A DNA stretch of 64,000 bases, taken from assembly GCF_014050225.1 (NCBI RefSeq), contig NZ_JACFXV010000064.1, positions 62,001 to 126,000 of the forward strand, given 5' to 3'. The translations under genes were made by a program, and so were the position numbers. The notes under the pieces were generated by a model. The model was not told where the DNA came from. It saw only the letters and a program-made list of their open reading frames with translations, and did no database searches. The stretch is from Stappia albiluteola. Lineage in GTDB: Bacteria; Pseudomonadota; Alphaproteobacteria; Rhizobiales; Stappiaceae. Of the stretch, positions 35,208-44,858 are shown piece by piece. Numbering within the stretch: position 1 is the first letter of the stretch; the number at the start of each line of letters is the position of its first letter.

Positions 35208-36011
35208 CTATCGCCGGATCTCGGTGGCGAAATAGGCGATGGTCTGGCGATAGACCTCGGCGCGGTTCCACTCCCTCAGCACGCCGTAATTATGCGTGCC
35301 GGGAGACCAGTCGCCTCCCGGCTGCCAGCCCTTGCGGCGCAGGTAATTTGCCGTCGAAGCGAATACATCGGCGCGCGACCGGATGAGATCGCGGCGCCCG
35401 TCGCCGTCGAAGTCCACGGCGAAGCGCACGTAATTGGAGGCAAGGAACTGGGTCTGGCCGAGTTCGCCCGCCCATGCGCCCCGCATCGCCGAAACGCTCA
35501 TGTCGCCGCGATCGACGATCAGCAATGCATGCAGCAATTCGGTGGTGAAGAAGCCGGAACGGCGGCAGTCATAGGCCAGCGTCGCCAGCGAGCGGAAGAC
35601 CGACATATTGCCGGAAAAGCCGCCGAACCCGGTCTCGAGTCCCCAGATCGCGACGATTACCTCCGGCGCAACCCCGTAGGTCTTCTCGACGCGAGCCAGC
35701 AAACGCTGGTTCGCGGAAAGCTGCCTTCGGCCGGCATTGATCGTTCCCTGCGGCGCGCGGCGCTTGCGGAACTCGTCGAAGCTGAGCTTGAAGGACTTCT
35801 GAGAACGATCGAGACGCACGACCTTGCTGTCATAGCGTACGCCATCGAGGGCGGCGGATACGGTGCGCGGAGAAATCCCCTGTGCGACCGCGCTGCGCTT
35901 GAATTCAGCGAGCCAGCTTTCGAAGCCTTTGGCCGAATTGCCGCAGCTTGCGGCCAGGGTGGGCGAAATCCACAAAACCATCAAAGTTACGGCACAGAGG
36001 ATTCGACGCAT
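35208..36011 (-). CDS. MltB-type lytic murein transglycosylase
   Basis: 267 residues with a signal peptide (MRRILCAVTLMVLWISPTLAAS). The SLT_2 (MltB) domain fills the rest: the catalytic Glu lies in IVAIWGLETGFG, and GAWAGELGQTQFLASNYVRFAVDFDGDGRRDL is the second landmark. It cleaves peptidoglycan to 1,6-anhydromuropeptides in the periplasm. The peptidoglycan-binding C-terminal domain found in longer relatives is absent. Start ATG 36011 has GGAG six bases upstream. Convergent with the EamA gene with 7 bp between stops. Confidence 0.92.
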   Translation of the reverse strand: MRRILCAVTLMVLWISPTLAASCGNSAKGFESWLAEFKRSAVAQGISPRTVSAALDGVRYDSKVVRLDRSQKSFKLSFDEFRKRRAPQGTINAGRRQLSANQRLLARVEKTYGVAPEVIVAIWGLETGFGGFSGNMSVFRSLATLAYDCRRSGFFTTELLHALLIVDRGDMSVSAMRGAWAGELGQTQFLASNYVRFAVDFDGDGRRDLIRSRADVFASTANYLRRKGWQPGGDWSPGTHNYGVLREWNRAEVYRQTIAYFATEIRR

Positions 36012-36093
36012 GACAGGCTCCGCAAATTGACGCAACGGAATAACGTCATGATAGGCGGAGAATGCAGAAGATCAATCGGCGCAAGTTCGCGGG

Positions 36094-36756
36094 CTATTCC
36101 CGCCCCAGGACACCGTTCAGGATAATGCCGGCGACGCTGCGCTCGGCTTCCTGCCTGAAACCCGCCTCGTCGATGCCATGGCCGGTGAGCGCGCGGATCT
36201 GGGTGGCGAAATCGGCGTAGTGCTGGGTCGTTGCCCAGATGGTGAAGATGAGGTGATAGGGATCGACGGCCTGCAAACGGCCCTCCGCCGTCCATTGGCG
36301 GATGACTTCCGCCTTCTCGTCGACAAGCGCCTTGAGGGGGCCCGCCAGGACGTCGCCGATCATCGGCGCCCCCTGCATCACCTCATTGGCAAACAGCTTC
36401 GAGGCTTCCGGATAGCGGGCGGACAGCTCGATCTTCTGGTTGATATAGGCGGAAAGCTCCTCACGCGGGTCGCCTGCGGGATCGAGCGTCCTGAGCGGTG
36501 CGAGCCACGTATCGAGAAGATCTGCCAGAACGGCTTTGTAGATCGCTTTCTTGGAGCCGAAATAATAGAGCAGGTTCGATTTCGACATGCCGGCAGCCGC
36601 CGCGATCTGTTCGATCCGGGCGCCGCGATAGCCGAAGGCGGCGAATTCCCGGAACGCCGCATCGAGGATCTTGGCGCGGTTCTTTTCCTGGATCTTCGTT
36701 GCCGGGCCGTTGCCCCGTGTCGCCTCCGACTGCCCGCTGTCGAAACCCGTGTTCAT
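36094..36756 (-). CDS. rutR: RutR-type TetR-family regulator (paralogue 1)
   Basis: 220 residues. The TetR HTH (ILDAAFREFAAFGYRGARIEQIAAAAGMSKSNLLYYFGSKKAIY) is followed by a YcdC/RutR C-terminal domain: LSAYINQKIELSARYPEASKLFANEVMQGAPMI and the signature YHLIFTIWATTQHYADFATQI. E. coli RutR binds uracil or thymine and releases TTGACCAnnTGGTCAA sites; two close matches lie upstream of the regulator pair. Its ATG overlaps the stop of the second regulator by 4 bp (ATGA), so both are made from one transcript. Ligand specificity is inferred from family and from the surrounding pyrimidine pathway. Confidence 0.9.
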   Translation of the reverse strand: MNTGFDSGQSEATRGNGPATKIQEKNRAKILDAAFREFAAFGYRGARIEQIAAAAGMSKSNLLYYFGSKKAIYKAVLADLLDTWLAPLRTLDPAGDPREELSAYINQKIELSARYPEASKLFANEVMQGAPMIGDVLAGPLKALVDEKAEVIRQWTAEGRLQAVDPYHLIFTIWATTQHYADFATQIRALTGHGIDEAGFRQEAERSVAGIILNGVLGRE

Positions 36757-37409
36757 TCGGCCGCTTCCTTTCGCGCAATTGCAGGGCTTGCGCCGATGCC
36801 GGCCAGAATGATGCCGATGACGGTCTGCTTGGCGCGGTCGAACTGTGCATCGCTCAGCGGTTCGCCGCCATTTAGCGTATCGATCTGGTGGTTGAAATCC
36901 GCGTAGTGCTGGGTGGTCGCCCAGATCATGTAGAGAAGATACTGGGGATCGACCGGCGCGATCCGCCCCTCGGCGATCCAGCGGTTGATGACGGCGATGC
37001 GGCTTGCCGTCCAGTCGCGCAACGTCGTTTCCAGATAGTCCTGGATGACCGGCGCGCGATGCAGGATCTCGTTCGCCCACACTTTCGACCCCATCGGGTG
37101 GTCGCGGGAAATATCCATCTTCTTCGAGATATAGGCGCTCAGTGCCTCGACCGGATCGTCGCTTTCGTCGAAGGAGTTGGCCGCATCGAGCCAGATGTTG
37201 AAGATATGCTCAACGACCCGGCGATAGAGCGCTTCCTTCGTCGGGAAATAATAATGCAGATTGGCCTTGGGGATGCCGGCCAGTTCGGCAATCATTCCGG
37301 TGGTGGCGCCCTTGTAGCCATAGTCGGCGAAGACCGCCTCCGCAGCCTGCAGGATCGCGCTTTCCTTTTCCGCGCGCATCGTCGTTTTCTGGCTCTTTTT
37401 CGGCGGCAT
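36753..37409 (-). CDS. RutR-type TetR-family regulator (paralogue 2)
   Basis: 218 residues from ATG 37409. HTH AAEAVFADYGYKGATTGMIAELAGIPKANLHYYFPTKEALYRRVVEH, then the YcdC/RutR C-terminal domain with ISRDHPMGSKVWANEILHRAPVIQDYL and QYLLYMIWATTQHYADFNHQI. Clearly a paralogue of the downstream regulator and coupled to it by a 4-bp overlap. Two RutR-like palindromes lie 41-89 bp upstream of its start, so autoregulation is likely. The same spacer also serves the divergent aminotransferase gene. Which paralogue binds which sites or ligand is unknown. Confidence 0.9.
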   Translation of the reverse strand: MPPKKSQKTTMRAEKESAILQAAEAVFADYGYKGATTGMIAELAGIPKANLHYYFPTKEALYRRVVEHIFNIWLDAANSFDESDDPVEALSAYISKKMDISRDHPMGSKVWANEILHRAPVIQDYLETTLRDWTASRIAVINRWIAEGRIAPVDPQYLLYMIWATTQHYADFNHQIDTLNGGEPLSDAQFDRAKQTVIGIILAGIGASPAIARKEAAE

Positions 37410-37449
37410 CTCGTGATCGAATTTTAAGCGCGAAGCGGCGAAAATGATC

Positions 37450-37465
37450 TTGACCGTTTGGTCAA
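37450..37465. promoter_or_regulatory. RutR-like operator 1 of the regulator/aminotransferase spacer
   Basis: TTGACCGTTTGGTCAA, one base off the RutR consensus TTGACCAnnTGGTCAA, 41 bp upstream of the start of the nearer regulator gene. The neighbouring site begins 33 bp away, about three helical turns, so two dimers could bind on the same face. Confidence 0.8.
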
Positions 37466-37482
37466 GGCTTCCTAGGCTCGAC

Positions 37483-37498
37483 TTGACCGTTTGGTCAG
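37483..37498. promoter_or_regulatory. RutR-like operator 2 of the regulator/aminotransferase spacer
   Basis: TTGACCGTTTGGTCAG, identical to the first site except for the last base. The two copies have the same non-consensus G in the left half, which suggests that the local regulators prefer it. Confidence 0.78.
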
Positions 37499-37810
37499 GT
37501 TTTACACTCTGACCGCTACGGGAGCAATATCGAGCGGGTCGGTCCGGATGGAACAAGACCCGCCATCACCTTTCAGATTTCTCCGGATGCTGCCCACGCA
37601 AGACGAAGCGGCACCGGGATACCGGCCGGAAAGAAGGTTGGGGGATGACACCTTCGGGCGGATCGAACCGCTTGTCATCGCACTGACCCGCCGGCAAGAG
37701 TGACGCGGATCGCGGCCCCCCGGCCCGGAGGCGGCTGCACGCACTGCCCTGAGCGGGCAGCCTGTTCTTGATTGCGATTCCGCCCTTTTGGGAGGGCGGC
37801 TGGAGGAAAC
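37499..37810. promoter_or_regulatory. Aminotransferase gene leader with two small hairpins
   Basis: About 310 bp without a convincing gene between the operators and the aminotransferase ATG. Two hairpins occur near its end: CTGCCC (37744-37749) with GGGCAG (37755-37760), and CCGCCC (37780-37785) with GGGCGG (37794-37799); GGAGG (37802-37806) follows directly. The leader may modulate expression, but no known riboswitch is recognisable. Confidence 0.45.
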
Positions 37811-39136
37811 ATGTCGCATTCGGCGCTTGCCACAAACAATCTCGAAGCCTTCTGGATGCCGTTCACCGCAAACCGGCAGTTCAAGAAGAACCCGCGCCTT
37901 TTCGTCGGCGCCAAGGACATGCACTACACGACAGCGGACGGTCGGCAGGTGCTGGACGGCACCGCAGGTCTTTGGTGCTGCAACGCCGGCCACGGCCGGC
38001 CGAAGATTACCGAGGCCGTGCAGCGGCAGATCGCCGAACTCGATTACGCGCCCGCCTTCCAGATGGGCCATCCGCACGCCTTCGAACTCGCGGCGCGCCT
38101 GACGGCGCTGATGCCGTCGCCCATCGACCACGTCTTCTTCACGAATTCCGGCTCGGAGTCGGTGGAGACGGCGCTGAAGATGGCGATCGCCTATCATCGC
38201 GTGCGCGGCGAGGGTGCCCGCACGCGCCTGATCGGCCGCGAACGCGGCTATCACGGCGTGAATTTCGGCGGCATTTCCGTTGGCGGCATCGTCGCCAACC
38301 GCAAGATGTTCGGTCCGCTATTGGCGGGCGTCGATCACATCCGCCACACGCACGACCTTTCCCGCAATGCCTGGTCGCGCGGACAGCCGGAAAACGGCGC
38401 CGAATATGCCGAGGATCTCATCCGCCTCGTCCAGCTGCACGATCCGTCGACCATCGCCGCCGTCATCGTCGAGCCGGTCGCCGGCTCCACCGGCGTGCTG
38501 ATCCCGCCGAAGGGCTATCTGGAACGGCTGCGGGCGATCTGCGACCAGCACGGCATCCTGCTGATCTTCGACGAGGTGATCACCGGTTTCGGCCGCCTCG
38601 GCTCTCCGTTCGCCGTCGACCATTTCGGCGTCACGCCCGACCTCGTGACCACCGCCAAGGGCATCACCAACGGCGTGATCCCGATGGGCGCGGTGTTCTG
38701 CACCAGCCAGATCCACGAAGCCTTCATGACCGGTCCGGAGCACCTGATCGAGTTCTTCCACGGCTACACCTATTCCGGTCATCCGGTCGCCTGCGCCGCA
38801 GGCCTGGGCACGCTCGACACCTACGAGGAGGAAGGCCTTCTGACCCGTGGCGCGGAACTCGCCGGCTACTGGGAAGATGCCCTTCATTCGCTGAGGGACG
38901 CCAGGCATGTCATCGACGTGCGCAATATCGGCCTGATCGGCGCCATCGAGCTCGAACCGATCGCCGGGGAACCGACCAAGCGCGCCTTTTCGGCCTTCCT
39001 GAAGGCCTATGACGCCGGGATCCTGATCCGCACGACCGGCGACATCATTGCCATGTCCCCGCCGCTCATCATCGAGAAGCACCAGATCGACCAGCTTGTG
39101 ACGACGCTGCGCGACGTCCTTCAGGGCCTGGATTGA
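37811..39136 (+). CDS. Omega-amino acid:pyruvate aminotransferase (beta-alanine transaminase)
   Basis: 441-residue class III PLP aminotransferase. Landmarks are [19 protein letters not shown] (the usual N-terminus of beta-alanine:pyruvate transaminases), [15 protein letters not shown], the cofactor Asp in [13 protein letters not shown] and the Schiff-base Lys283 in [16 protein letters not shown]. In this locus it should convert beta-alanine (from uracil) and beta-aminoisobutyrate (from thymine) to malonate or methylmalonate semialdehyde. The ATG has GGAGG four to five bases upstream. mmsA follows after 19 bp. Confidence 0.92.
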   Translation: MSHSALATNNLEAFWMPFTANRQFKKNPRLFVGAKDMHYTTADGRQVLDGTAGLWCCNAGHGRPKITEAVQRQIAELDYAPAFQMGHPHAFELAARLTALMPSPIDHVFFTNSGSESVETALKMAIAYHRVRGEGARTRLIGRERGYHGVNFGGISVGGIVANRKMFGPLLAGVDHIRHTHDLSRNAWSRGQPENGAEYAEDLIRLVQLHDPSTIAAVIVEPVAGSTGVLIPPKGYLERLRAICDQHGILLIFDEVITGFGRLGSPFAVDHFGVTPDLVTTAKGITNGVIPMGAVFCTSQIHEAFMTGPEHLIEFFHGYTYSGHPVACAAGLGTLDTYEEEGLLTRGAELAGYWEDALHSLRDARHVIDVRNIGLIGAIELEPIAGEPTKRAFSAFLKAYDAGILIRTTGDIIAMSPPLIIEKHQIDQLVTTLRDVLQGLD

Positions 39137-39155
39137 TCCGGGGAGGAATTCGGCA

Positions 39156-40649
<1,494 letters not shown>

Positions 40650-40700
40650 CCGGGGAAGGGACCACGAAAATTCCATGAGACTGCCCACAGGAGAAAAAAG

Positions 40701-41951
40701 ATGACCGCCCCTTCCGACAATCTCAGGATCGACGGCGACCGCCTCTGGGACAGCCTCATGGAAATGGCGAAGATCGGTCCCGGCGTTCGCGGCGGCAACA
40801 ACCGCCAGACGCTGACCGATGCCGATGCCGAAGGCCGCGCGCTGTTTCGCAAATGGTGCGAGGCGGAAGGCCTTTCGCTCGGCGTCGACAAGATGGGATC
40901 GATGTTCGCCTATCGCGAAGGCACGGATCCGAATGCCGACCCGGTCTATATGGGCTCGCATCTCGATACCCAGCCGACGGGCGGCAAATATGACGGTGTT
41001 CTCGGTGTCCTCGGCGGGCTGGAGGTGATCCGCACCCTCAATTCCCGCGATATCAAGACGAAGCATCCGATCGTCGTCGTCAACTGGACGAACGAGGAAG
41101 GCACGCGCTTTGCGCCGGCTATGCTTGCTTCCGGCGTCTTTGCCGGCGTGCACACGCTCGATTGGGCCTATTCGCGCACCGACGCGGAGGGAAAAACCGT
41201 CGGCGAGGAGCTGAAGCGCATCGGCTTCATGGGTGATGAGGAAGTCGGCGCCCGCAAGATCCATGCGATGTTCGAGCTTCATATCGAGCAGGGGCCGATC
41301 CTGGAGGACGAGGATATCGACATCGGCGTCGTCACCCATGGCCAGGGCCTGAAATGGCTGCAGGTGACGCTGACGGGCAAGGAAAGCCACACGGGTTCGA
41401 CGCCGATGCCGAAGCGCCGCAATGCCGGGCTTGGCATGGCCCGCGTCACCGAACTCGTGCACGAGGTGGCGATGGACTATCAGCCGGACGCGGTCGGCGC
41501 GATCGGCCATGTGGAAGTCTATCCGAACTCCCGCAACATCATCCCCGGCAAGGCGGTTTTCACCATCGACATCCGCTCGCCCGACAAGGCGGTGTTGGAC
41601 GAAATGGATGCCCGCATCCGCGAAGGTATCGAGACGATCGCCGACGCCATGCAGATTACGGCCGAGGTGGAGCAGGTCGGCCATTTCGACCCCGTCACCT
41701 TCGATCCCGGCTGCGTGGGCGCAGTGCGGCGGGCGGCGGAGAAACTTGGCTATTCCAACCGCGACATCGTTTCGGGTGCCGGCCACGACGCCTGCTGGAT
41801 CAACCGCGTGGCGCCGACGGCGATGATCATGTGCCCCTGCGTGGATGGCCTGTCGCACAACGAGGATGAGGAAATCACCAAGGAATGGGCGACCGCCGGC
41901 GCCGACGTGTTGCTGCACGCGGTGCTGGAGGCGGCGGAAATCGCGGGGTGA
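40701..41951 (+). CDS. hyuC: N-carbamoyl-beta-alanine amidohydrolase (beta-ureidopropionase), M20 family
   Basis: 416 residues, Zn- or Mn-dependent amidohydrolase of the hydantoinase/carbamoylase family. Metal ligands are in MGSHLDTQPTGGKYDGVLG, NEEGTRFAP, ELHIEQGPILED and the C-terminal LSHNEDEEI; the dimerisation lid contains GKESHTGSTPMP. It removes the carbamoyl group from N-carbamoyl-beta-alanine, releasing ammonia and CO2. Related enzymes act on N-carbamoyl-L-amino acids; the surrounding pathway favours the beta-ureido substrate. AGGAG precedes the ATG. Usually next to hydA, but here a GIY-YIG gene and repeats come between. Confidence 0.93.
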   Translation: MTAPSDNLRIDGDRLWDSLMEMAKIGPGVRGGNNRQTLTDADAEGRALFRKWCEAEGLSLGVDKMGSMFAYREGTDPNADPVYMGSHLDTQPTGGKYDGVLGVLGGLEVIRTLNSRDIKTKHPIVVVNWTNEEGTRFAPAMLASGVFAGVHTLDWAYSRTDAEGKTVGEELKRIGFMGDEEVGARKIHAMFELHIEQGPILEDEDIDIGVVTHGQGLKWLQVTLTGKESHTGSTPMPKRRNAGLGMARVTELVHEVAMDYQPDAVGAIGHVEVYPNSRNIIPGKAVFTIDIRSPDKAVLDEMDARIREGIETIADAMQITAEVEQVGHFDPVTFDPGCVGAVRRAAEKLGYSNRDIVSGAGHDACWINRVAPTAMIMCPCVDGLSHNEDEEITKEWATAGADVLLHAVLEAAEIAG

Positions 41952-41967
41952 GCGGAGCGAAGGGGCG

Positions 41968-42255
41968 ATGGCGGCCTGGGTCTACATTCTGGCTTCGCGG
42001 CCGTACGAGACCCTTTACACAGGCATCACCACCGATCTTTCCCGGCGAACATACGAGCATCGCAATGGACTGATCCCGGGCTTCACGAGCAGATACGGGG
42101 TGAAATCACTGGTTTGGTATGAGCAGCACGACGAGATCGGCGACGGTATTCGCAGGGAGAAGCAGATCAAGCGCTGGCGCCGGCAATGGAAGTTCGAGCT
42201 GATCGAGAAGATGAACCCGCAGTGGTCGGATCTGTATGACAGTTTGAATATGTAG
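41968..42255 (+). CDS. Small GIY-YIG nuclease family protein
   Basis: 95 residues, one GIY-YIG domain and nothing else. The two strands WVYILASRPYETLYTGITTDL carry the Y-I...Y-T-G-I variant of the motif, with the catalytic Arg in SRRTYEHRNG and IRREKQIKRWRRQWKFELIE as the basic helix. Such single-domain proteins are abundant in alphaproteobacteria; their function is unknown. ATG 41968 follows AAGGGGCG, 16 bp after the hyuC stop. Its stop is 7 bp from the first of two inverted REP-like repeats. It interrupts the hyuC-hydA pair and is probably an insertion. Confidence 0.88.
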   Translation: MAAWVYILASRPYETLYTGITTDLSRRTYEHRNGLIPGFTSRYGVKSLVWYEQHDEIGDGIRREKQIKRWRRQWKFELIEKMNPQWSDLYDSLNM

Positions 42256-42262
42256 GCGCAGC

Positions 42263-42309
42263 GGCTCTCCGGTCCCGGCTCTCCGGCTTCGCCTGCGGCC
42301 GGGATGACG
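42263..42309 (-). repeat. REP-like palindromic repeat, unit B
   Basis: Read on the minus strand it runs CGTCATCCCGG, 20 variable bases, then CCGGGACCGGAGAGCC. The ends pair as a stem (CCCGG with CCGGG). It has the same framework as unit A, which lies 48 bp away in opposite orientation. Confidence 0.75.
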
Positions 42310-42357
42310 AAGGAAAGAGTGTCGCCTGCCGGCTGACATGTGCACAGCCTTCGCTTT

Positions 42358-42400
42358 CGTCATCCCGGACGAGCGCAAGCGAGATCCGGGATCGGAGAGC
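42358..42400 (+). repeat. REP-like palindromic repeat, unit A
   Basis: CGTCATCCCGG, about 17 variable bases, then CCGGGATCGGAGAGC. ATCCCGGA (42362-42369) pairs perfectly with TCCGGGAT (42385-42392). With unit B it forms a head-to-head inverted pair like a BIME/REPIN between the GIY-YIG gene and hydA. Confidence 0.78.
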
Positions 42401-42476
42401 ATCGGCGACGACGAGTTCGCAAGGATCGCGGCGGCGGACCTGAATGAATTTGGAAAACGGGGGAAGGAACAAGGCA

Positions 42477-43931
42477 ATGCCCACCAAAGTCATCAAGAAC
42501 GGAACCATCGTCACCGCCGACCGCACCTGGAAGGCCGATGTGAAGATCGATGGTGGCAAGATCGTCCAGATCGGGCAGAACCTTTCCGCCGACGAGGTGC
42601 TGGACGCGACCGGCTGCTACGTCATGCCGGGCGGCATCGATCCGCATGTGCATCTTGAAATGCCCTTCATGGGCACGCATTCGGCGGACAATTTCGAAAG
42701 CGGCACCCGCGCCGGCCTGTCCGGCGGCACGACGATGGTGGTCGATTTCATCCTGCCGGCGCCCGAACAGTCGCTGCTTGAGGCGCTCGCCATCTGGCAG
42801 CAGAAATCCTCGCTCGCCTGCTCCGACTATTCCTACCACATGGCGATCACCTGGTGGGGCGAGCAGGTGTTCAACGAAATGGCTGAGGTCGTCGACCGCG
42901 GCATCAACACCTTCAAGCATTTCATGGCCTACAAGGGCGCGCTGATGGTGGACGACGACGAGATGTTCTCGTCCTTCCAGCGTTGCTCGGCCCTTGGCGC
43001 CCTGCCGCTCGTCCATGCCGAAAACGGCGATGTCGTCGCAAGCCTGCAGCAGCGCCTGCTCGCGGAAGGCAACAATGGCCCCGAGGCCCATGCCTATTCG
43101 CGCCCGCCGGAAGTGGAAGGCGAGGCGGCGAACCGTGCCATCATGATCGCCGACATGGCCAACGTGCCGCTCTACATCGTGCACACCTCCTGCGAACAGG
43201 CGCATGAGGCGATCCGCCGGGCGCGCCAGAAGGGCATGCGGGTCTATGGCGAGCCGCTGATCCAGCATCTGGTGCTGGACGAAAGCGAATACCAGAACGC
43301 CGACTGGGACCACGCAGCACAGCGCGTCATGTCGCCGCCCTTCCGCAACAAGCTGCATCAGGATTCGCTCTGGGCCGGGCTGCAGGCAGGCTCGCTGCAG
43401 GTCGTGGCGACGGACCACTGCTCCTTTACGATCGATCAGAAACGCTTCGGCGTCGGCGACTTCACGAAGATCCCGAACGGCACGGGCGGGCTGGAAGATC
43501 GCATGCCGGTGCTGTGGACGCGCGGCGTCAATACCGGCCGGCTGACGATGAACGAGTTCGTGGCCGTCACCTCCACCAACATCGCCAAGATCCTCAACAT
43601 GTATCCGAGGAAGGGCGCGATCGTCGAAGGCGCCGATGCCGATATCGTCGTCTGGGATCCGGAGCGCGAAAAGACGATCTCCGCCAAGGCCCAGCAATCC
43701 GTCATCGAATACAACGTCTTTGAGGGCATCAAGGTGAAGGGTCTGCCGCGCTTCACGCTGACCCGCGGCAAGGTGGCGATCGAGGAATCCACCGTGAAGG
43801 CGGAACCCGGCCATGGCGAGTTCGTCGCCCGCGAACCCTTCCAGGCCGTCAACCGCGCCCTGTCGAGGTGGAAGGAACTGACCGCGCCCCGCAGGGTGGA
43901 GCGTAGCGGCATTCCCGCGACGGGGGTCTGA
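42477..43931 (+). CDS. hydA: Dihydropyrimidinase
   Basis: 484 residues, cyclic amidohydrolase that opens dihydrouracil or dihydrothymine to N-carbamoyl-beta-amino acids; also acts on hydantoins. Metal ligands: GGIDPHVHLEMPF (His57/His59), the lysine that becomes carboxylated in INTFKHFMAYKG (about Lys147), His180 in LPLVHAENGD, and the Asp in VVATDHCSFT. The start at 42477 has a GGGGGAAGGA region upstream. A possible terminator lies just after the gene, before the ABC operon. Confidence 0.95.
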   Translation: MPTKVIKNGTIVTADRTWKADVKIDGGKIVQIGQNLSADEVLDATGCYVMPGGIDPHVHLEMPFMGTHSADNFESGTRAGLSGGTTMVVDFILPAPEQSLLEALAIWQQKSSLACSDYSYHMAITWWGEQVFNEMAEVVDRGINTFKHFMAYKGALMVDDDEMFSSFQRCSALGALPLVHAENGDVVASLQQRLLAEGNNGPEAHAYSRPPEVEGEAANRAIMIADMANVPLYIVHTSCEQAHEAIRRARQKGMRVYGEPLIQHLVLDESEYQNADWDHAAQRVMSPPFRNKLHQDSLWAGLQAGSLQVVATDHCSFTIDQKRFGVGDFTKIPNGTGGLEDRMPVLWTRGVNTGRLTMNEFVAVTSTNIAKILNMYPRKGAIVEGADADIVVWDPEREKTISAKAQQSVIEYNVFEGIKVKGLPRFTLTRGKVAIEESTVKAEPGHGEFVAREPFQAVNRALSRWKELTAPRRVERSGIPATGV

Positions 43932-43944
43932 TCCCCCGCGTTCT

Positions 43945-43977
43945 CGCCGTGCTCACCCGTGGACACGGCGGGATTTT
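43945..43977 (+). terminator. Candidate terminator after hydA
   Basis: CGCCGTG (43945-43951) pairs with CACGGCG (43964-43970) around a 12-base loop, followed by GGATTTTG. Weak but well placed between hydA and the ABC transporter operon. Confidence 0.45.
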
Positions 43978-44006
43978 GCCTTGCGCCTGTAAAAGAGACC
44001 GACAAT

Positions 44007-44858
44007 ATGCCGTTAACGACCAGCCAGGCAGCACAAATGGAGAATGGGATGCTGAACGAGCAGGGCCCGCAGAAGGCTCGATCCGTTATCGACATCCGCG
44101 GGCTTTCCCTGACCTTCGAGACGAATGACGGTCCCGTCCATGCGCTGTCCAATGTCGATCTCGACATTCGCGAAGGCGAGTTCGTCTCCTTCATCGGCCC
44201 GTCCGGCTGCGGCAAGACCACGTTGTTGCGCGTCATTGCCGATCTGGAGAAGCCGACCGGCGGCGAGATTACCGTCAACGGCGTGACGCCCGAGGAGGCA
44301 AGGCTCGCCCGCGCCTATGGCTACGTGTTCCAGTCGTCCGCGCTCTATCCCTGGCGCACGATTGCCGACAACGTGGCCCTGCCGCTGGAGATCATGGGAC
44401 TGTCGGCGTCGGAGCGGAAAGAACGCATCGCCCGCAATCTCGATCTCGTCAATCTGGGCGGTTTCGAGCGCAAGTATCCCTGGCAGCTTTCGGGTGGCAT
44501 GCAACAGCGCGCGTCGATCGCGCGGGCGCTCGCGGTGGAGCCCCATCTTCTGCTGATGGACGAGCCCTTCGGCGCGCTGGACGAGATCGTGCGCGATCAT
44601 CTGAATGAGCAGCTGCTGAAACTGTGGGCCAAGACCGACAAGACGGTCGTCTTCGTCACCCACTCGATCCCGGAAGCGGTGTTCCTGTCGACCAAGATCG
44701 TGGTCCTTTTCCCCCGTCCTGGCCGCATCTACGACGTCATCGAGAGCGACCTGCCCCGGGACCGCACGCTCGATATCCGCGAAACGCCGGAATTCCTCAA
44801 GATCGCGCACCGGGTGCGCGAAGGCCTTCGTGCGGGGCACTCTTACGAGGACAGCTAA
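44007..44858 (+). CDS. ABC transporter ATP-binding protein (NitT/TauT type)
   Basis: 283 residues. Walker A GPSGCGKTT (64-72), a Q-loop in YVFQSSALYPWRTIADN, the signature LSGGMQQR (161-168), Walker B LLLMDEPFGALDE and the switch His in VFVTHSIPEAV. The form is that of the nitrate/taurine/THI5-type importers. ATG 44007 is taken as start; ATG 44049 has a better site (GGAG, six bases) and is an alternative. It energises the two permeases and binding protein downstream. Placement after hydA suggests import of a pyrimidine or its breakdown product. Confidence 0.94.
   Translation: MPLTTSQAAQMENGMLNEQGPQKARSVIDIRGLSLTFETNDGPVHALSNVDLDIREGEFVSFIGPSGCGKTTLLRVIADLEKPTGGEITVNGVTPEEARLARAYGYVFQSSALYPWRTIADNVALPLEIMGLSASERKERIARNLDLVNLGGFERKYPWQLSGGMQQRASIARALAVEPHLLLMDEPFGALDEIVRDHLNEQLLKLWAKTDKTVVFVTHSIPEAVFLSTKIVVLFPRPGRIYDVIESDLPRDRTLDIRETPEFLKIAHRVREGLRAGHSYEDS

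Noticed and set aside
43932-44006. Possible TPP riboswitch before the ABC operon, prompted by the THI5/NMT1-type binding protein
   Set aside because: The spacer is only 75 bp and lacks the conserved TPP-aptamer elements; pathway context favours pyrimidine catabolism over thiamine supply.
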